Below are positions 26,317-35,436 of a stretch of DNA of 64,000 nucleotides, piece after piece. Every line of letters starts with the position of its first letter. The first letter of the stretch is position 1. Under the pieces are notes generated by a model. That model was not told the origin of the DNA. It worked only from the letters and a program-made list of their open reading frames with translations, and did not search any database. The position numbers were made by a program, and so were the translations under genes. This DNA is from an uncultured Ignavibacteria bacterium (GTDB taxonomy: Bacteria; Bacteroidota; Ignavibacteria; Kapaibacteriales; UBA2268): NCBI GenBank assembly GCA_903862655.1, contig CAIOZA010000006.1:1-64000 (forward strand), given 5' to 3'.

Positions 26317-26940
26317 ATGAACGCGGCATTACTCGGAAAAAAACTAGGAATGACTAGCCTATTCACTGAAGCAGGCGTACATGTGCCATGCACAGTGATC
26401 GAAGCCGGACCTTGCCCTGTCGTCCAAATCAAAACACTCGAAAAGGACGGATACTCGGCAGTTCAGGTTGGCTATGGGAAAAAAGAACAGAAGAAAGTGA
26501 ACAAGCCGCTCTTAGGGCATTTTTCAAAAAGCGGAGTTAAACCGACAACCTTGCTTAAAGAGTTCAGAGACTTCAATACAGATGTTGAGGTCGGATTAGA
26601 ACTGACAGTAGATCAGTTCCAAAAAGGCGACAAAGTTAAAATATCGGGCAATAGCAAGGGACGTGGGTTTCAGGGTGTTGTTAGAAGACATCATTTCGGT
26701 GGTGTTGGAATGGGCACACATGGCCAGTCAGATAGACAAAGACATCCAGGTTCCATTGGTTCATCATCATACCCATCAAGAGTTTTTAAAGGTATGAAAA
26801 TGGCTGGAAGAATGGGTGGAACAACAACATCGATAAGAAATTTAGTAATAGTTGATGTTATTCCAGAGCAGAACCTGATATTGATCAAGGGAAGTGTTCC
26901 GGGAGCAATTAATTCAGTATTAGAAATTGTAAAGCTTTAA
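26317..26940 (+). CDS. rplC: 50S ribosomal protein L3
   Basis: A 207-residue L3 near the peptidyl-transferase centre. Signatures: LLGKKLGMTSLF at the N-terminus, GNSKGRGFQGVVRRHHFGGVGMGTHGQS in the long loop (about 107-135; the loop contains the glutamine methylated by PrmB in other bacteria) and GRMGGTTTSIRNL. It has a TAAGGAG ribosome-binding site 9 bases after rpsJ. Confidence 0.96.
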   Translation: MNAALLGKKLGMTSLFTEAGVHVPCTVIEAGPCPVVQIKTLEKDGYSAVQVGYGKKEQKKVNKPLLGHFSKSGVKPTTLLKEFRDFNTDVEVGLELTVDQFQKGDKVKISGNSKGRGFQGVVRRHHFGGVGMGTHGQSDRQRHPGSIGSSSYPSRVFKGMKMAGRMGGTTTSIRNLVIVDVIPEQNLILIKGSVPGAINSVLEIVKL

Positions 26941-26951
26941 GGCGGTAAATC

Positions 26952-27578
26952 ATGCTTGTAGATTTATATGAAAAAGACGGAACCCAGACAGGGCAGTTAG
27001 AATTGTCTGATGAAATATTCGCTGTAGAGCCTAATGAACATGCGATGCACCTAACGGTGGTAGCTTATTTGGCTCATCAGAGACAGGGAACTGCAAAAAC
27101 AAAGGGAAGACACGAAGTATCAGGTGGTGGTAAGAAACCTTGGAGACAAAAGGGTCGCGGAACTGCACGTGCAGGTTCAACTCGCTCACCTCTTTGGGTA
27201 CATGGTGGAACGGTTCATGGACCTAAGCCTAGAACTTATGATATGAAGATTACCAAAAAGTTGAGCCGTTTGGCAAAGCGTTCAGCGCTTTCCTTACGTG
27301 TTGCTGAAAGTAGACTTATGATAATCGAAGATTTCTCATTCGATGATATCAAAACAAAAAATATGATACATGTATTAAAGAATTTGAAGCTTGAAAGCGA
27401 GAAATTGCTCATACTTCTTCCTGGATACAATGTAAATCTTTATTTATCGACAAGAAATATCCCGAATGTATCAATTCAACCAGCTGATAAGATATCTACT
27501 TATGATATCCTGAACTGCAGAAAACTGCTTGTGTTCAAGTCGGCGATTGAACCATTAGAGAATACTTGTAAAAATTAA
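26952..27578 (+). CDS. rplD: 50S ribosomal protein L4
   Basis: A 208-residue L4 with an exit-tunnel loop: RQGTAKTKGRHEVSGGGKKPWRQKGRGTARAGSTRSPLWVHGG lies at about residues 44-87 and is well conserved. In other bacteria L4 also represses the S10 operon; whether it does so here cannot be seen. Starts 11 bases after rplC. Confidence 0.96.
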   Translation: MLVDLYEKDGTQTGQLELSDEIFAVEPNEHAMHLTVVAYLAHQRQGTAKTKGRHEVSGGGKKPWRQKGRGTARAGSTRSPLWVHGGTVHGPKPRTYDMKITKKLSRLAKRSALSLRVAESRLMIIEDFSFDDIKTKNMIHVLKNLKLESEKLLILLPGYNVNLYLSTRNIPNVSIQPADKISTYDILNCRKLLVFKSAIEPLENTCKN

Positions 27579-27596
27579 AACCATGGTGGAATGACA

Positions 27597-27896
27597 ATGA
27601 TTGATATTATTAAGCGCCCTGTAGTCACTGAGAAAGCTATGAAGCTAGGACATCTTAGACAATATGTCTTTGAGGTTAATCCCAATGCAAATAAGATAGA
27701 GATAAGAAAAGCTCTTGAAGCTATGTTTGAGGTCGATGTGATCAGCATTCGGACCACCAGGGTAAAACCCAAAGTCAAATCAAGATTTACTCGTAAAGGT
27801 TTGATGCGTGGCAAGACCGCATTGCGTAAAAAAGCATATATTACCTTGAAAGAAGGACAGACGATAGAATTGGTAGCCGGTGCAACCGGAGAATAA
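27597..27896 (+). CDS. rplW: 50S ribosomal protein L23
   Basis: A 99-residue L23 at the tunnel exit, the docking site for trigger factor and SRP. IKRPVVTEKAMKL starts it; YVFEVNPNANKIEIRKALEAMFEVDVISIRT is the core; RKKAYITLKEGQTIEL the end. I prefer the ATG at 27597, 7 bases after GGTGG, over the in-frame ATG at 27591, which would add Met-Thr. Confidence 0.94.
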   Translation: MIDIIKRPVVTEKAMKLGHLRQYVFEVNPNANKIEIRKALEAMFEVDVISIRTTRVKPKVKSRFTRKGLMRGKTALRKKAYITLKEGQTIELVAGATGE

Positions 27897-27932
27897 TAAC
27901 ACATTTGTGAATATTAAACGATAGAAATTACA

Positions 27933-28772
27933 ATGGCACTTAGACAGTTAAAACCAATAACACCCGGAACGAGATTTTACTCGGTGAGTTCATTTAATGA
28001 AATCACAACGGATCATCCTTACAAACCACTTGTCAGACCTCTTAAGAAGTCAGGTGGAAGAAATAATACAGGTCGTATTACTTCACGTCATCGTGGTGGT
28101 GGACATAAGAGAAGATACAGAGTCATTGACTTCAAGAGGAATAAAATCGGTATGTCCGCTAGGGTTGAAACAATTGAGTACGATCCAAATCGCACAGCAC
28201 GTATTGCTCTTCTTAAATATGATGACGGTGAGATGAGATATATTCTCGCTCCAGATAAAATTAAAGTTGGCGATATTCTGATAGCTAGCCCAGATGCAGA
28301 ATACAAAGATGGAAATGCTCTTCCATTAAGAAGAATTCCTGTAGGTTTGTTCATTCATAATATTGAAATGAAACCAGGCAAGGGAGCTCAGTTGGTAAGA
28401 TCAGCAGGTACATCGGCACAGCTCGCTGCAGTTGATGATAAATTTGCCCAGGTGAAATTACCATCAGGCGAAATCAGACTGATACCATCAAATTGCTACG
28501 CTACAATTGGACACGTAGGAAATACAGACTGGATGAATATTCTATGGGGTAAAGCCGGTAGAATGATCTGGAGAGGCAAAAAGCCACAGACAAGAGGTAT
28601 GGCTATGAACCCGATTGACCATCCAATGGGTGGTGGTGAAGGAACATCCAAATCAGGTGGTGGACGATTGCATCCAAGATCACCATGGGGTCAGCTGGCT
28701 AAGGGTCTTAAGACAAGAAAGAAACGCAATTTAAGCGATAAATATATAATTAGACGTAGAAAAGCAAAATAA
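27933..28772 (+). CDS. rplB: 50S ribosomal protein L2
   Basis: A 279-residue L2, needed for subunit association and the peptidyl-transferase site. It starts [17 protein letters not shown]; conserved blocks are [25 protein letters not shown] (40-64) and the C-terminal [22 protein letters not shown], which holds the histidine close to the catalytic site. Length is normal. Confidence 0.97.
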   Translation: MALRQLKPITPGTRFYSVSSFNEITTDHPYKPLVRPLKKSGGRNNTGRITSRHRGGGHKRRYRVIDFKRNKIGMSARVETIEYDPNRTARIALLKYDDGEMRYILAPDKIKVGDILIASPDAEYKDGNALPLRRIPVGLFIHNIEMKPGKGAQLVRSAGTSAQLAAVDDKFAQVKLPSGEIRLIPSNCYATIGHVGNTDWMNILWGKAGRMIWRGKKPQTRGMAMNPIDHPMGGGEGTSKSGGGRLHPRSPWGQLAKGLKTRKKRNLSDKYIIRRRKAK

Positions 28773-28784
28773 TATGGTGGTGTT

Positions 28785-29075
28785 ATGTCTCGCTCATTAA
28801 AAAAAGGTTACTTTATACACATAAAATTGCAGAAGAAAATTGATGCACTCAATGAAGCTGCCAAAAAGCAGGTTCTCAAGACTTGGTCAAGAGCATCAAC
28901 AATTACTCCGGATTTTGTGGGTCATACAGTTGCAGTTCATAACGGGAATAAATTTATTCCGGTATATATTACAGAAAACCTGGTAGGCCACAAGCTCGGA
29001 GAATTTTCACCGACCAGAACATACCGTGGACACGCCGGGCACAGAAAAGAACAAAAGTCCTCGGCTAAGAAATAA
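28785..29075 (+). CDS. rpsS: 30S ribosomal protein S19
   Basis: A 96-residue S19 of the 30S head. [17 protein letters not shown] at the start; [31 protein letters not shown] and [19 protein letters not shown] are the family core. GGTGGT precedes the ATG. It is followed after 17 bases by rplV. Confidence 0.96.
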   Translation: MSRSLKKGYFIHIKLQKKIDALNEAAKKQVLKTWSRASTITPDFVGHTVAVHNGNKFIPVYITENLVGHKLGEFSPTRTYRGHAGHRKEQKSSAKK

Positions 29076-29092
29076 GAATAATGGAGCTATAG

Positions 29093-29458
29093 ATGGAAGC
29101 AAGAGCCTTAAAAAAACATATTCGTTCATCTCCGCGTAAAATGCGGTTAGTGGTGGACTTGATACGCGGTAAAAACGCCGCACAGGCTTTCTCGATTTTG
29201 AGATTTAATACAAAGCTAGCTGCCAAAGATTGCGAAATGGTACTGCGTTCAGCAATATCAAATATTTCTAATCATGAAGATGGTAAAAAGGTAAAACCTG
29301 AAGACCTTTTCATTAAAGAAGCATACGTTAATCAAGGTCTGGTAATGAAAAGAATCAGTCCCGCACCAATGGGAAGGGCATACAGAATTAGAAAGCGCTC
29401 GAATCATTTAACAATTGTTGTAGCAACCAATCCAAATTATAATTTAGGAGCGAAATAA
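29093..29458 (+). CDS. rplV: 50S ribosomal protein L22
   Basis: A 121-residue L22. The N-terminus [25 protein letters not shown] is typical. The tunnel-lining hairpin follows near residues 82-98 ([20 protein letters not shown]), where macrolide-resistance changes occur; it looks wild type. The stop is 1 base before the rpsC start, so the two are probably translationally coupled. Confidence 0.96.
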   Translation: MEARALKKHIRSSPRKMRLVVDLIRGKNAAQAFSILRFNTKLAAKDCEMVLRSAISNISNHEDGKKVKPEDLFIKEAYVNQGLVMKRISPAPMGRAYRIRKRSNHLTIVVATNPNYNLGAK

Positions 29459-29459
29459 A

Positions 29460-30095
29460 TTGGGACAAAAAACTAATCCGATAGGGCTTCGACTTGGCAT
29501 CATCAGGCCTTGGGATGCAAACTGGTTTGATGAAAGAAACGTAGCCGAGAAGTTAGAAGAAGATGTCAAGGTACGTAGTTATATCAAAAGCCGTTTGAAA
29601 AAAGCCGGTGTAGCAAGAATCATAGTTGAGCGTACAGCAAAGCAACTAAGGATTACGATCAATACTTCCAGACCAGGTGTAATCATTGGAAGGTCGGGTA
29701 AGGATATTACTCAGCTTGAAGAAGAACTCAAAAAAGTTACCGGTAAGGATGTAAAGATACTTATAAGTGAAATTAAACGCCCTGAACTCGAGGCATTACT
29801 TGTATCCGAAAATATAGCCCAGCAGCTCGAAGGAAGAATTTCATTCCGTCGTGCAATGAAACAGGCTGTTTCATCAGCAATGAGAATGGGAGCTTTCGGT
29901 ATCAGAATTATGTGTGCCGGAAGACTAGGCGGAGCAGAAATGGCTAGAACCGAACAGTATAAAGAAGGTAGAATCCCTCTTCATACATTGAGAGCAGATA
30001 TTGACTACGGTACAGCAACAGCACACACAATTTATGGCGCTATTGGTATAAAAGTCTGGATTTGCAAAGGCGAAATTATCGGAAAACAGCAATAA
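29460..30095 (+). CDS. rpsC: 30S ribosomal protein S3
   Basis: A 211-residue S3 with the N-terminal [19 protein letters not shown], a KH domain with the RNA-binding loop [10 protein letters not shown] (about 76-85), and the C-terminal [12 protein letters not shown]...[10 protein letters not shown]. The start is TTG, supported because the family begins M-GQKTNP and an AGGAG lies 9 bases upstream inside rplV. Confidence 0.96.
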   Translation: MGQKTNPIGLRLGIIRPWDANWFDERNVAEKLEEDVKVRSYIKSRLKKAGVARIIVERTAKQLRITINTSRPGVIIGRSGKDITQLEEELKKVTGKDVKILISEIKRPELEALLVSENIAQQLEGRISFRRAMKQAVSSAMRMGAFGIRIMCAGRLGGAEMARTEQYKEGRIPLHTLRADIDYGTATAHTIYGAIGIKVWICKGEIIGKQQ

Positions 30096-30163
30096 TTGCT
30101 TATATCCCGATAAGACTAACATTATAAATAGATTTGATAATAAAATAAGTTGAGTAAGTCATC

Positions 30164-30580
30164 ATGTTGCTTCCAAAAAGAGTAAAATATAGAAAAACGC
30201 AAAGAGGCAGAAACCGCGGTAAAGCTCAGAGAGGTTCTCAGGTAACATTCGGTTCATTCGGACTGAAGACTCTCGATGCTGCCTGGTTGACAAGCAGACA
30301 GATTGAAGCAGCTCGTATCGCTATCAATAGGTTCCTCAAGCGTGAAGGTAAAATGTGGATCAGAATATTTCCTGATAAGCCAGTTACTAAAAAGCCTGCT
30401 GAAACTCGTATGGGTAGTGGAAAAGGAAGTCCTGAATTTTGGGTAGCCGTAGTAAAACCAGGAAGAATACTCTTTGAGGTTGACGGTGTAGAAATGAAGG
30501 ATGCACAGGAAGCTTTAAGACTAGCATCGCATAAATTGCCAATTAAGACAAAATTTGTAAAACGTATTGATATCGAATAA
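30164..30580 (+). CDS. rplP: 50S ribosomal protein L16
   Basis: A 138-residue L16 that helps position A-site tRNA. It begins [21 protein letters not shown]; core [24 protein letters not shown] and [36 protein letters not shown]. The Arg hydroxylated by YcfD in other bacteria (in PETRMG-like sequence) is present. rpmC starts 1 base after its stop. Confidence 0.96.
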   Translation: MLLPKRVKYRKTQRGRNRGKAQRGSQVTFGSFGLKTLDAAWLTSRQIEAARIAINRFLKREGKMWIRIFPDKPVTKKPAETRMGSGKGSPEFWVAVVKPGRILFEVDGVEMKDAQEALRLASHKLPIKTKFVKRIDIE

Positions 30581-30581
30581 G

Positions 30582-30785
30582 ATGAAACCGCGCAAAGCAA
30601 AAGATTTGAGAGAATTGACCGATGGTGAACTTACAGGTTCACTAAAGGAAACTCGTGAAACTTTGATTAATCAAAGATTTCAACATTCGCTCTCACAGTT
30701 GCAGGACACTGCATACTTGAGAACTTTGAAGCAGGATACTGCAAGATTGAAAACAATTATAAAAGAACGCAATCTGGATAAGTAA
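30582..30785 (+). CDS. rpmC: 50S ribosomal protein L29
   Basis: A 67-residue L29. I take the ATG at 30582 ([17 protein letters not shown]), immediately after the rplP stop; an in-frame TTG 15 bases earlier lies inside rplP and would only add MISNK. Family features: [26 protein letters not shown] and the C-terminal [15 protein letters not shown]. Confidence 0.93.
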   Translation: MKPRKAKDLRELTDGELTGSLKETRETLINQRFQHSLSQLQDTAYLRTLKQDTARLKTIIKERNLDK

Positions 30786-30786
30786 A

Positions 30787-31077
30787 ATGGAAGAAAACAC
30801 AGTAAATATTGGCGCAGAAATAACTGCGAAAAGCAACCGCAGAATACTGATGGGCAAAGTAGCATCTAACAAAATGGATAAAACCATAGTTGTCACCATC
30901 GTGCGTCAGGTGGCTCATCCAATTTATAAGAAATATTTCAAGAGATCCAACCGTATGATGGCTCATGATCCAAATAACGAATGCAAAATTGGCGATACAG
31001 TCAAAATTCGTGAATCAAGACCTTTGAGTGCAAAAAAACGCTGGGAATTGTATGAAATAGTTGTAAGAGCGAAATAA
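30787..31077 (+). CDS. rpsQ: 30S ribosomal protein S17
   Basis: A 96-residue S17, an OB-fold 16S rRNA binder. RILMGKVASNKMDKTIVVTIVRQVAHPIYKKYFKRSNRMMAHDP is the core, followed by GDTVKIRESRPLSAKKRWEL. The N-terminus has about 18 residues (MEENTVNIGAEITAKSNR) more than the E. coli protein, acidic and probably flexible. It starts 1 base after the rpmC stop. Confidence 0.95.
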   Translation: MEENTVNIGAEITAKSNRRILMGKVASNKMDKTIVVTIVRQVAHPIYKKYFKRSNRMMAHDPNNECKIGDTVKIRESRPLSAKKRWELYEIVVRAK

Positions 31078-31097
31078 AAAAACGGAGATAAATTAAA

Positions 31098-31466
31098 ATG
31101 ATACAAGAAGAAACCAATCTGACTGTTGCTGATAATTCGGGTGCTCGCAAGGTACGCTGTATCAGAGTGCTTGGTGGCCATGGCAAGAGATACGCTAGAA
31201 TAGGCGATCTGGTTGTGGTGTCAGTTAAATCAGCACTGCCAAATGCCAATGTTAAAAAAGGCGAAGTCTGTAGAGCTGTTATCGTCAGAACCAGCAAAGA
31301 ACAACGCAGAAAAGACGGATCTTACATTAGATTCGATGACAATGCGGCTGTGATTTTAAATGCTGCGGGCGAGCCACGCGGTACACGAATCTTTGGCCCG
31401 GTTGCTCGCGAATTACGCGAAAAGAATTTTATGAAAATAGTGTCTTTAGCGCCTGAAGTAATATAA
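31098..31466 (+). CDS. rplN: 50S ribosomal protein L14
   Basis: A 122-residue L14 at the subunit interface. [27 protein letters not shown] is the usual beginning; [11 protein letters not shown] and [29 protein letters not shown] are the conserved end, where ribosome-silencing factor RsfS docks. The stop abuts the rplX start. Confidence 0.97.
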   Translation: MIQEETNLTVADNSGARKVRCIRVLGGHGKRYARIGDLVVVSVKSALPNANVKKGEVCRAVIVRTSKEQRRKDGSYIRFDDNAAVILNAAGEPRGTRIFGPVARELREKNFMKIVSLAPEVI

Positions 31467-31802
31467 ATGGTGAATGAAATGATGAAATTAAAAATAAAAA
31501 AGGGCGATATCGTCCAAGTGATTGCTGGAAACGACAAGGGAGTAAGCGGTAGAGTACTCGAGGTTTATCCCAAGAAAATGAGAGTTCTGGTTGAAGGTGT
31601 TAGTATTCGCAAGAAACATGAGAGACCAAGCCAGCGGAATCAACAAGGCGGTATTGTCAGCAAAGAAATGCCTATACATTATTCTAACGTATTGTTGCAG
31701 GATTCAGATAAAAATCCAACAAGGGTAGGCATTAAATTTGAAGATAAAGGCGGAAAAAAAGAGTCCGTCAGATATGCAAAAACAAATGATAAGCAAGTTT
31801 AA
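31467..31802 (+). CDS. rplX: 50S ribosomal protein L24
   Basis: A 111-residue L24, an early assembly protein with a KOW motif: [35 protein letters not shown]. The ATG at 31467 directly follows the rplN stop. Two in-frame ATGs at 31479 and 31482 give MKLKIKKGD, closer to the family's usual start, with GGTGAA a few bases before. The true start may be one of those. Confidence 0.94.
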   Translation: MVNEMMKLKIKKGDIVQVIAGNDKGVSGRVLEVYPKKMRVLVEGVSIRKKHERPSQRNQQGGIVSKEMPIHYSNVLLQDSDKNPTRVGIKFEDKGGKKESVRYAKTNDKQV

Positions 31803-31826
31803 AAGTTAATAAGAGATAGTTAGAAC

Positions 31827-32486
31827 ATGGCTGCACCAAAGAAATCAACATCTGCCTCGCCATTCGCCGCTCAAGCGAAGAAGGCTGACTTTAAGCCCGA
31901 TGGTAAAAGACTGGATGAAGTTAAGGATACTGAAATCCCTAAACCAAGACTTGAGGCTTTCTATAGAGAGCAGGTAGTTCCTGCTTTAATGAAAAAATTT
32001 AGTTTTAAATCGATAATGCAAGTTCCCAAGCTGAAGAAGATTACTCTTAATATGGGTATCGGAGCAGCAACACAGGATCTAAAGGCTTTGCAGTCTGCAA
32101 TTAACGAGCTAGAATTGATATCCGGTCAGAGACCAGTTATCAACCGTGCAAAAACTGCTATATCGAACTTCAAACTGCGTGAGGGTAGTCCTATCGGATG
32201 CTCAGTTACATTACGCAGAGCAAGAATGTATGAATTCCTCGATAGATTCATTAACATTACATCTCCTCGTATTCGTGACTTTCGTGGTTTTCCGGATAAA
32301 AGCTTCGACGGACGAGGTAATTATTCAATCGGTATTAAGGAACAAATTATATTCCCTGAAATTGATGTTGACAAAGTAAGCAGAATTACAGGACTTGATA
32401 TAACATTTGTGACGAAGAGCGGTGGCGACGAAGAAGCACATGCATTGCTACTGGAGTTTGGTTTCCCATTTCGTAAAAAAGATTAA
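31827..32486 (+). CDS. rplE: 50S ribosomal protein L5 with N-terminal extension
   Basis: A 219-residue L5, which binds 5S rRNA and contacts P-site tRNA. The normal protein (about 180 residues) starts at [19 protein letters not shown], near residue 40. Core motifs: [37 protein letters not shown] and [26 protein letters not shown]. The first ~38 residues ([27 protein letters not shown]...) are a Lys/Ala/Ser-rich extension, probably disordered. No in-frame ATG between the extension and the core argues that the long form is real. Confidence 0.95.
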   Translation: MAAPKKSTSASPFAAQAKKADFKPDGKRLDEVKDTEIPKPRLEAFYREQVVPALMKKFSFKSIMQVPKLKKITLNMGIGAATQDLKALQSAINELELISGQRPVINRAKTAISNFKLREGSPIGCSVTLRRARMYEFLDRFINITSPRIRDFRGFPDKSFDGRGNYSIGIKEQIIFPEIDVDKVSRITGLDITFVTKSGGDEEAHALLLEFGFPFRKKD

Positions 32487-32499
32487 GAGAGTATAGTAT

Positions 32500-32769
32500 A
32501 TGTCAACAACAGCTATCGTAGCGCGTAACCTAAAAAGACAAAAATTGGTTGCAAAATTTGCGGAACAACGTAAGGCTCTAAAAGAAGCAGGAGATTACGT
32601 TGGATTACAGAAATTACCAAGAAACAGCTCACCATCAAGAGTGAGAAACAGATGCTTTGCAACTGGACGTGGACGCGGAGTCTACCGCAAGTTCGGTCTT
32701 TGTAGAAATATGTTCCGCCAGATGGCTCTTGACGGCAAGATACCAGGAATTAGAAAAGCTAGCTGGTAA
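32500..32769 (+). CDS. rpsN: 30S ribosomal protein S14 (zinc-free type)
   Basis: An 89-residue S14 of the longer type without the CxxC..CxxC zinc ribbon: only single Cys residues in [12 protein letters not shown] and [15 protein letters not shown] remain. [15 protein letters not shown] and the end GIRKASW are typical. The zinc-free form needs no zinc for stability. Confidence 0.96.
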   Translation: MSTTAIVARNLKRQKLVAKFAEQRKALKEAGDYVGLQKLPRNSSPSRVRNRCFATGRGRGVYRKFGLCRNMFRQMALDGKIPGIRKASW

Positions 32770-32822
32770 TTGATTTCTTTTTAAATACAGATTATAATAA
32801 ATATATTGAGCGTTAGTAGATT

Positions 32823-33218
32823 ATGCCAGTAACAGATACAATAGCGGATTTCATTACAAGAATACGCAATGCCGGAAGCGCCGGTCATAAAACAGTGGAG
32901 TGCCCTTGCTCCAATCTCAAAATGGCCGTTGCGGTTATTTTAAAAGAACAGGGATATATCGCTGATTATGAAAAAATCGATGATGGTTTACAGGGATCCA
33001 TTAAAGTAACATTAAAGTATTATAATAAACAACATGTTATTAAAGAATTGATCCGTATTAGCAAGCCAGGCAGAAGAATTTATATGCCAGCTGACAAGCT
33101 GCCCAGAGTTAGAAACGGTCTCGGCACTGCAGTAGTTTCTACATCAAGGGGAGTTCTATCAGATAAACAAGCCCGCAAACTAAATATTGGCGGCGAAGTT
33201 CTCTTAAGCGTTTGGTAA
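32823..33218 (+). CDS. rpsH: 30S ribosomal protein S8
   Basis: A 131-residue S8. The N-terminus PVTDTIADFITRIRNAGSAGHKTVECP and the C-terminal RVRNGLGTAVVSTSRGVLSDKQARKLNIGGEVLLSVW are diagnostic. S8 represses the spc operon in E. coli; nothing in the sequence shows this here. Confidence 0.96.
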   Translation: MPVTDTIADFITRIRNAGSAGHKTVECPCSNLKMAVAVILKEQGYIADYEKIDDGLQGSIKVTLKYYNKQHVIKELIRISKPGRRIYMPADKLPRVRNGLGTAVVSTSRGVLSDKQARKLNIGGEVLLSVW

Positions 33219-33243
33219 AATTTTAATTTACAGGAGTAATACT

Positions 33244-33783
33244 GTGTCACGAGTTGGTAAAAAACCTATTGAAGTTCCAGCAAAAGTGCAAGTCACGATA
33301 AATGATCGCACTTTGAAGGCCAAAGGTCCAAAAGGCGAATTATCGCTTCATATACCGGAACAAATTGATTTTAAATTTGAAAATAATATTATTACATTTT
33401 CACGTAATGACGATGAAAAACATATAAGAGCTCTCCATGGTCTAACAAGAGCATTGACCTTTAATGTTGTCGAAGGCGTTAATACTGGATTTAGTAAAAC
33501 CATGACAGTAGAAGGCGTTGGTTTCAAAGTAGAGCAAAAAGGTAAGCATATTCTACTTGCACTTGGATTCTCACATCCCGTGCTAGTCGTTGCTCCTGAT
33601 GGTATTGAACTATCAGTGCCTGCAAATAATACAATAATGGTAAGCGGAATTGACAAACAACTGGTTGGTCAAATGGCAGCCAAAATTCGCGAATTGAAGA
33701 AACCGGAACCATACAAGGGCAAAGGAATCCGCTATGTAGGCGAATATGTCAGAAGAAAAGCCGGCAAGACAACAGGTAAGTAA
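33244..33783 (+). CDS. rplF: 50S ribosomal protein L6
   Basis: A 179-residue L6, near the factor-binding site. SRVGKKPIEVPAKVQVTINDRTLKAKGPKGELS begins it; the C-terminal PEPYKGKGIRYVGEYVRRKAGKT is the 23S rRNA-binding signature. The start is GTG with AGGAG 8 bases upstream. Confidence 0.96.
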   Translation: MSRVGKKPIEVPAKVQVTINDRTLKAKGPKGELSLHIPEQIDFKFENNIITFSRNDDEKHIRALHGLTRALTFNVVEGVNTGFSKTMTVEGVGFKVEQKGKHILLALGFSHPVLVVAPDGIELSVPANNTIMVSGIDKQLVGQMAAKIRELKKPEPYKGKGIRYVGEYVRRKAGKTTGK

Positions 33784-33816
33784 TTAAAGAAGTTAAATAT
33801 ATCATTATAGATTAAA

Positions 33817-34188
33817 ATGAATATTCAAGCATTAAAACAGAAGAAAAGAACTAGAAGAAAATTCAGCGTCCGTAAGAAAATCTTTGGTACACCCGAAAGA
33901 TTGAGACTATCGGTATACAGAAGCCTGAATCACATATCTGCACAGATTATTGATGATGTGGCCGGTGTAACACTGGTTGCAGCTTCAACATTGGAAGCAG
34001 ATGTGAAGAGCTTAATCCAGCCCGGTACAAAAAAGACGGATCAGAGCAAATTCGTCGGTACAGCTTTAGCCCAAAAAGCCATTGCAAAGAATATTACAAC
34101 AGTAGTTTTCGATCGTAACGGTTTTCTCTATCACGGTAGAGTTAAAGCACTGGCAGATGCAGCACGCGAAGCAGGATTAAAATTCTAA
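33817..34188 (+). CDS. rplR: 50S ribosomal protein L18
   Basis: A 123-residue L18, a 5S rRNA binder. It has the basic N-terminal region [39 protein letters not shown] and the C-terminal [28 protein letters not shown], both diagnostic. Confidence 0.96.
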   Translation: MNIQALKQKKRTRRKFSVRKKIFGTPERLRLSVYRSLNHISAQIIDDVAGVTLVAASTLEADVKSLIQPGTKKTDQSKFVGTALAQKAIAKNITTVVFDRNGFLYHGRVKALADAAREAGLKF

Positions 34189-34231
34189 AGAATGAATATT
34201 ATAAAAATTTGGTGTAAGAAGGAGATTTTTT

Positions 34232-34735
34232 GTGGCTAAGGTAAAATCCTCCGAAGTCGATTTAAAAGATAAGCTGGTGTATGTAGGCAGAACAGCTAAA
34301 GTAGTCAAGGGCGGTAGAAGATTCAGCTTTTCGGCAATAGTTGTCGTTGGCGATCATAACGGTCATGTAGGCTATGGTCTAGGCAAAGCAAGTGAAGTTG
34401 TTGATGCAGTAACAAAAGCTACAGATGCAGCTAAGAAGAATGTTGTCTTTGTAAGATTGCAGAACACAACAGTTCCTCATGAAGTGATTGGCAGATTCGG
34501 AGCCGCTAAGGTTATGATCAAGCCAGCAACTCCTGGTACGGGTGTTATCGCTGCAGGTGGTGTTCGTGCTATTCTCGAGCTAGCAGGTGTGCAGGATGTT
34601 TTGACCAAGAGTATTGGTTCATCAAATCCTCACAACACAGTGAAAGCTGCAATGAAAGGCTTGATGCAATTAGAAGATGCACAATCAGTGGCAGCACGCC
34701 GCGGACTTCCATTAGAAAAAGTTGTAATGGGCTAA
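34232..34735 (+). CDS. rpsE: 30S ribosomal protein S5
   Basis: A 167-residue S5, involved in decoding accuracy. [38 protein letters not shown] is the N-terminal dsRBD-like part; [38 protein letters not shown] the C-terminal core. GTG start with AAGGAGA 7 bases upstream, the strongest ribosome-binding site of the spc genes. Confidence 0.96.
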   Translation: MAKVKSSEVDLKDKLVYVGRTAKVVKGGRRFSFSAIVVVGDHNGHVGYGLGKASEVVDAVTKATDAAKKNVVFVRLQNTTVPHEVIGRFGAAKVMIKPATPGTGVIAAGGVRAILELAGVQDVLTKSIGSSNPHNTVKAAMKGLMQLEDAQSVAARRGLPLEKVVMG

Positions 34736-34773
34736 TTTAAGAATAATTTATATAAGAATAGAACGGGTTATAA

Positions 34774-34959
34774 ATGGCGCAGCTAAAAATAACACAGGTT
34801 AAAAGCACTATCAAAAGGCTTGAAAAACAAAAGCTTACAATCAAAGCATTAGGCCTGGGTCGTCCAAATTATAGTAAGATTTTGCCGGATAATCCACAAA
34901 CTCGTGGAATGATAAACGTCGTAAAGCACTTAGTAAAAGTAGAAGAAGTTTCAGAATAA
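34774..34959 (+). CDS. rpmD: 50S ribosomal protein L30
   Basis: A 61-residue L30. KITQVKSTIKRLEKQKLTIKALGLGR, then the end of helix 2 MINVVKHLVKVEEV, match the bacterial family in length and position between rpsE and rplO. Confidence 0.95.
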   Translation: MAQLKITQVKSTIKRLEKQKLTIKALGLGRPNYSKILPDNPQTRGMINVVKHLVKVEEVSE

Positions 34960-34974
34960 TTATAAAGCAAGAAA

Positions 34975-35436
34975 ATGAAACACATAGGTAATTTGACATA
35001 CGCAGAAGGCGCTAAAAAAGACAGAAAAAGAATCGGTCGCGGACAAGGTTCAGGTCATGGCGGTACTTCGACTAGAGGCCATAAAGGTGCTCAGTCACGT
35101 TCGGGTTATACCCGCAAGGTAGGTTTTGAAGGTGGACAAATGCCACTGCATAGAAGACTGCCAAAATTCGGGTTTTTCAACAGATTCCGTGTTGAGTACC
35201 AAGTTATTAACGTAAATAGACTTCAGGAGCTTGTTGACAATAATCAGCTAACTGGAAATATCGTTAATCTCGATGTACTTTATACAATCGGAGCAGTTGC
35301 CAACAGCAGGATTCCTATTAAAATATTAGGCAATGGAGAGATTACAACAGCTCTCAATATTGAGGCAGCAAAATTAACCGCCTCGGCACAACAGAAAATA
35401 GAATCTGCCGGAGGGACAGTTACAATTAATGAGTAG
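34975..35436 (+). CDS. rplO: 50S ribosomal protein L15
   Basis: A 153-residue L15. The glycine/arginine-rich N-terminus KKDRKRIGRGQGSGHGGTSTRGHKGAQSRSGYTRKVGFEGGQMPLHRRLPKFGF is diagnostic. Its last 8 bases overlap the secY start, so the two are likely translationally coupled. Confidence 0.96.
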   Translation: MKHIGNLTYAEGAKKDRKRIGRGQGSGHGGTSTRGHKGAQSRSGYTRKVGFEGGQMPLHRRLPKFGFFNRFRVEYQVINVNRLQELVDNNQLTGNIVNLDVLYTIGAVANSRIPIKILGNGEITTALNIEAAKLTASAQQKIESAGGTVTINE

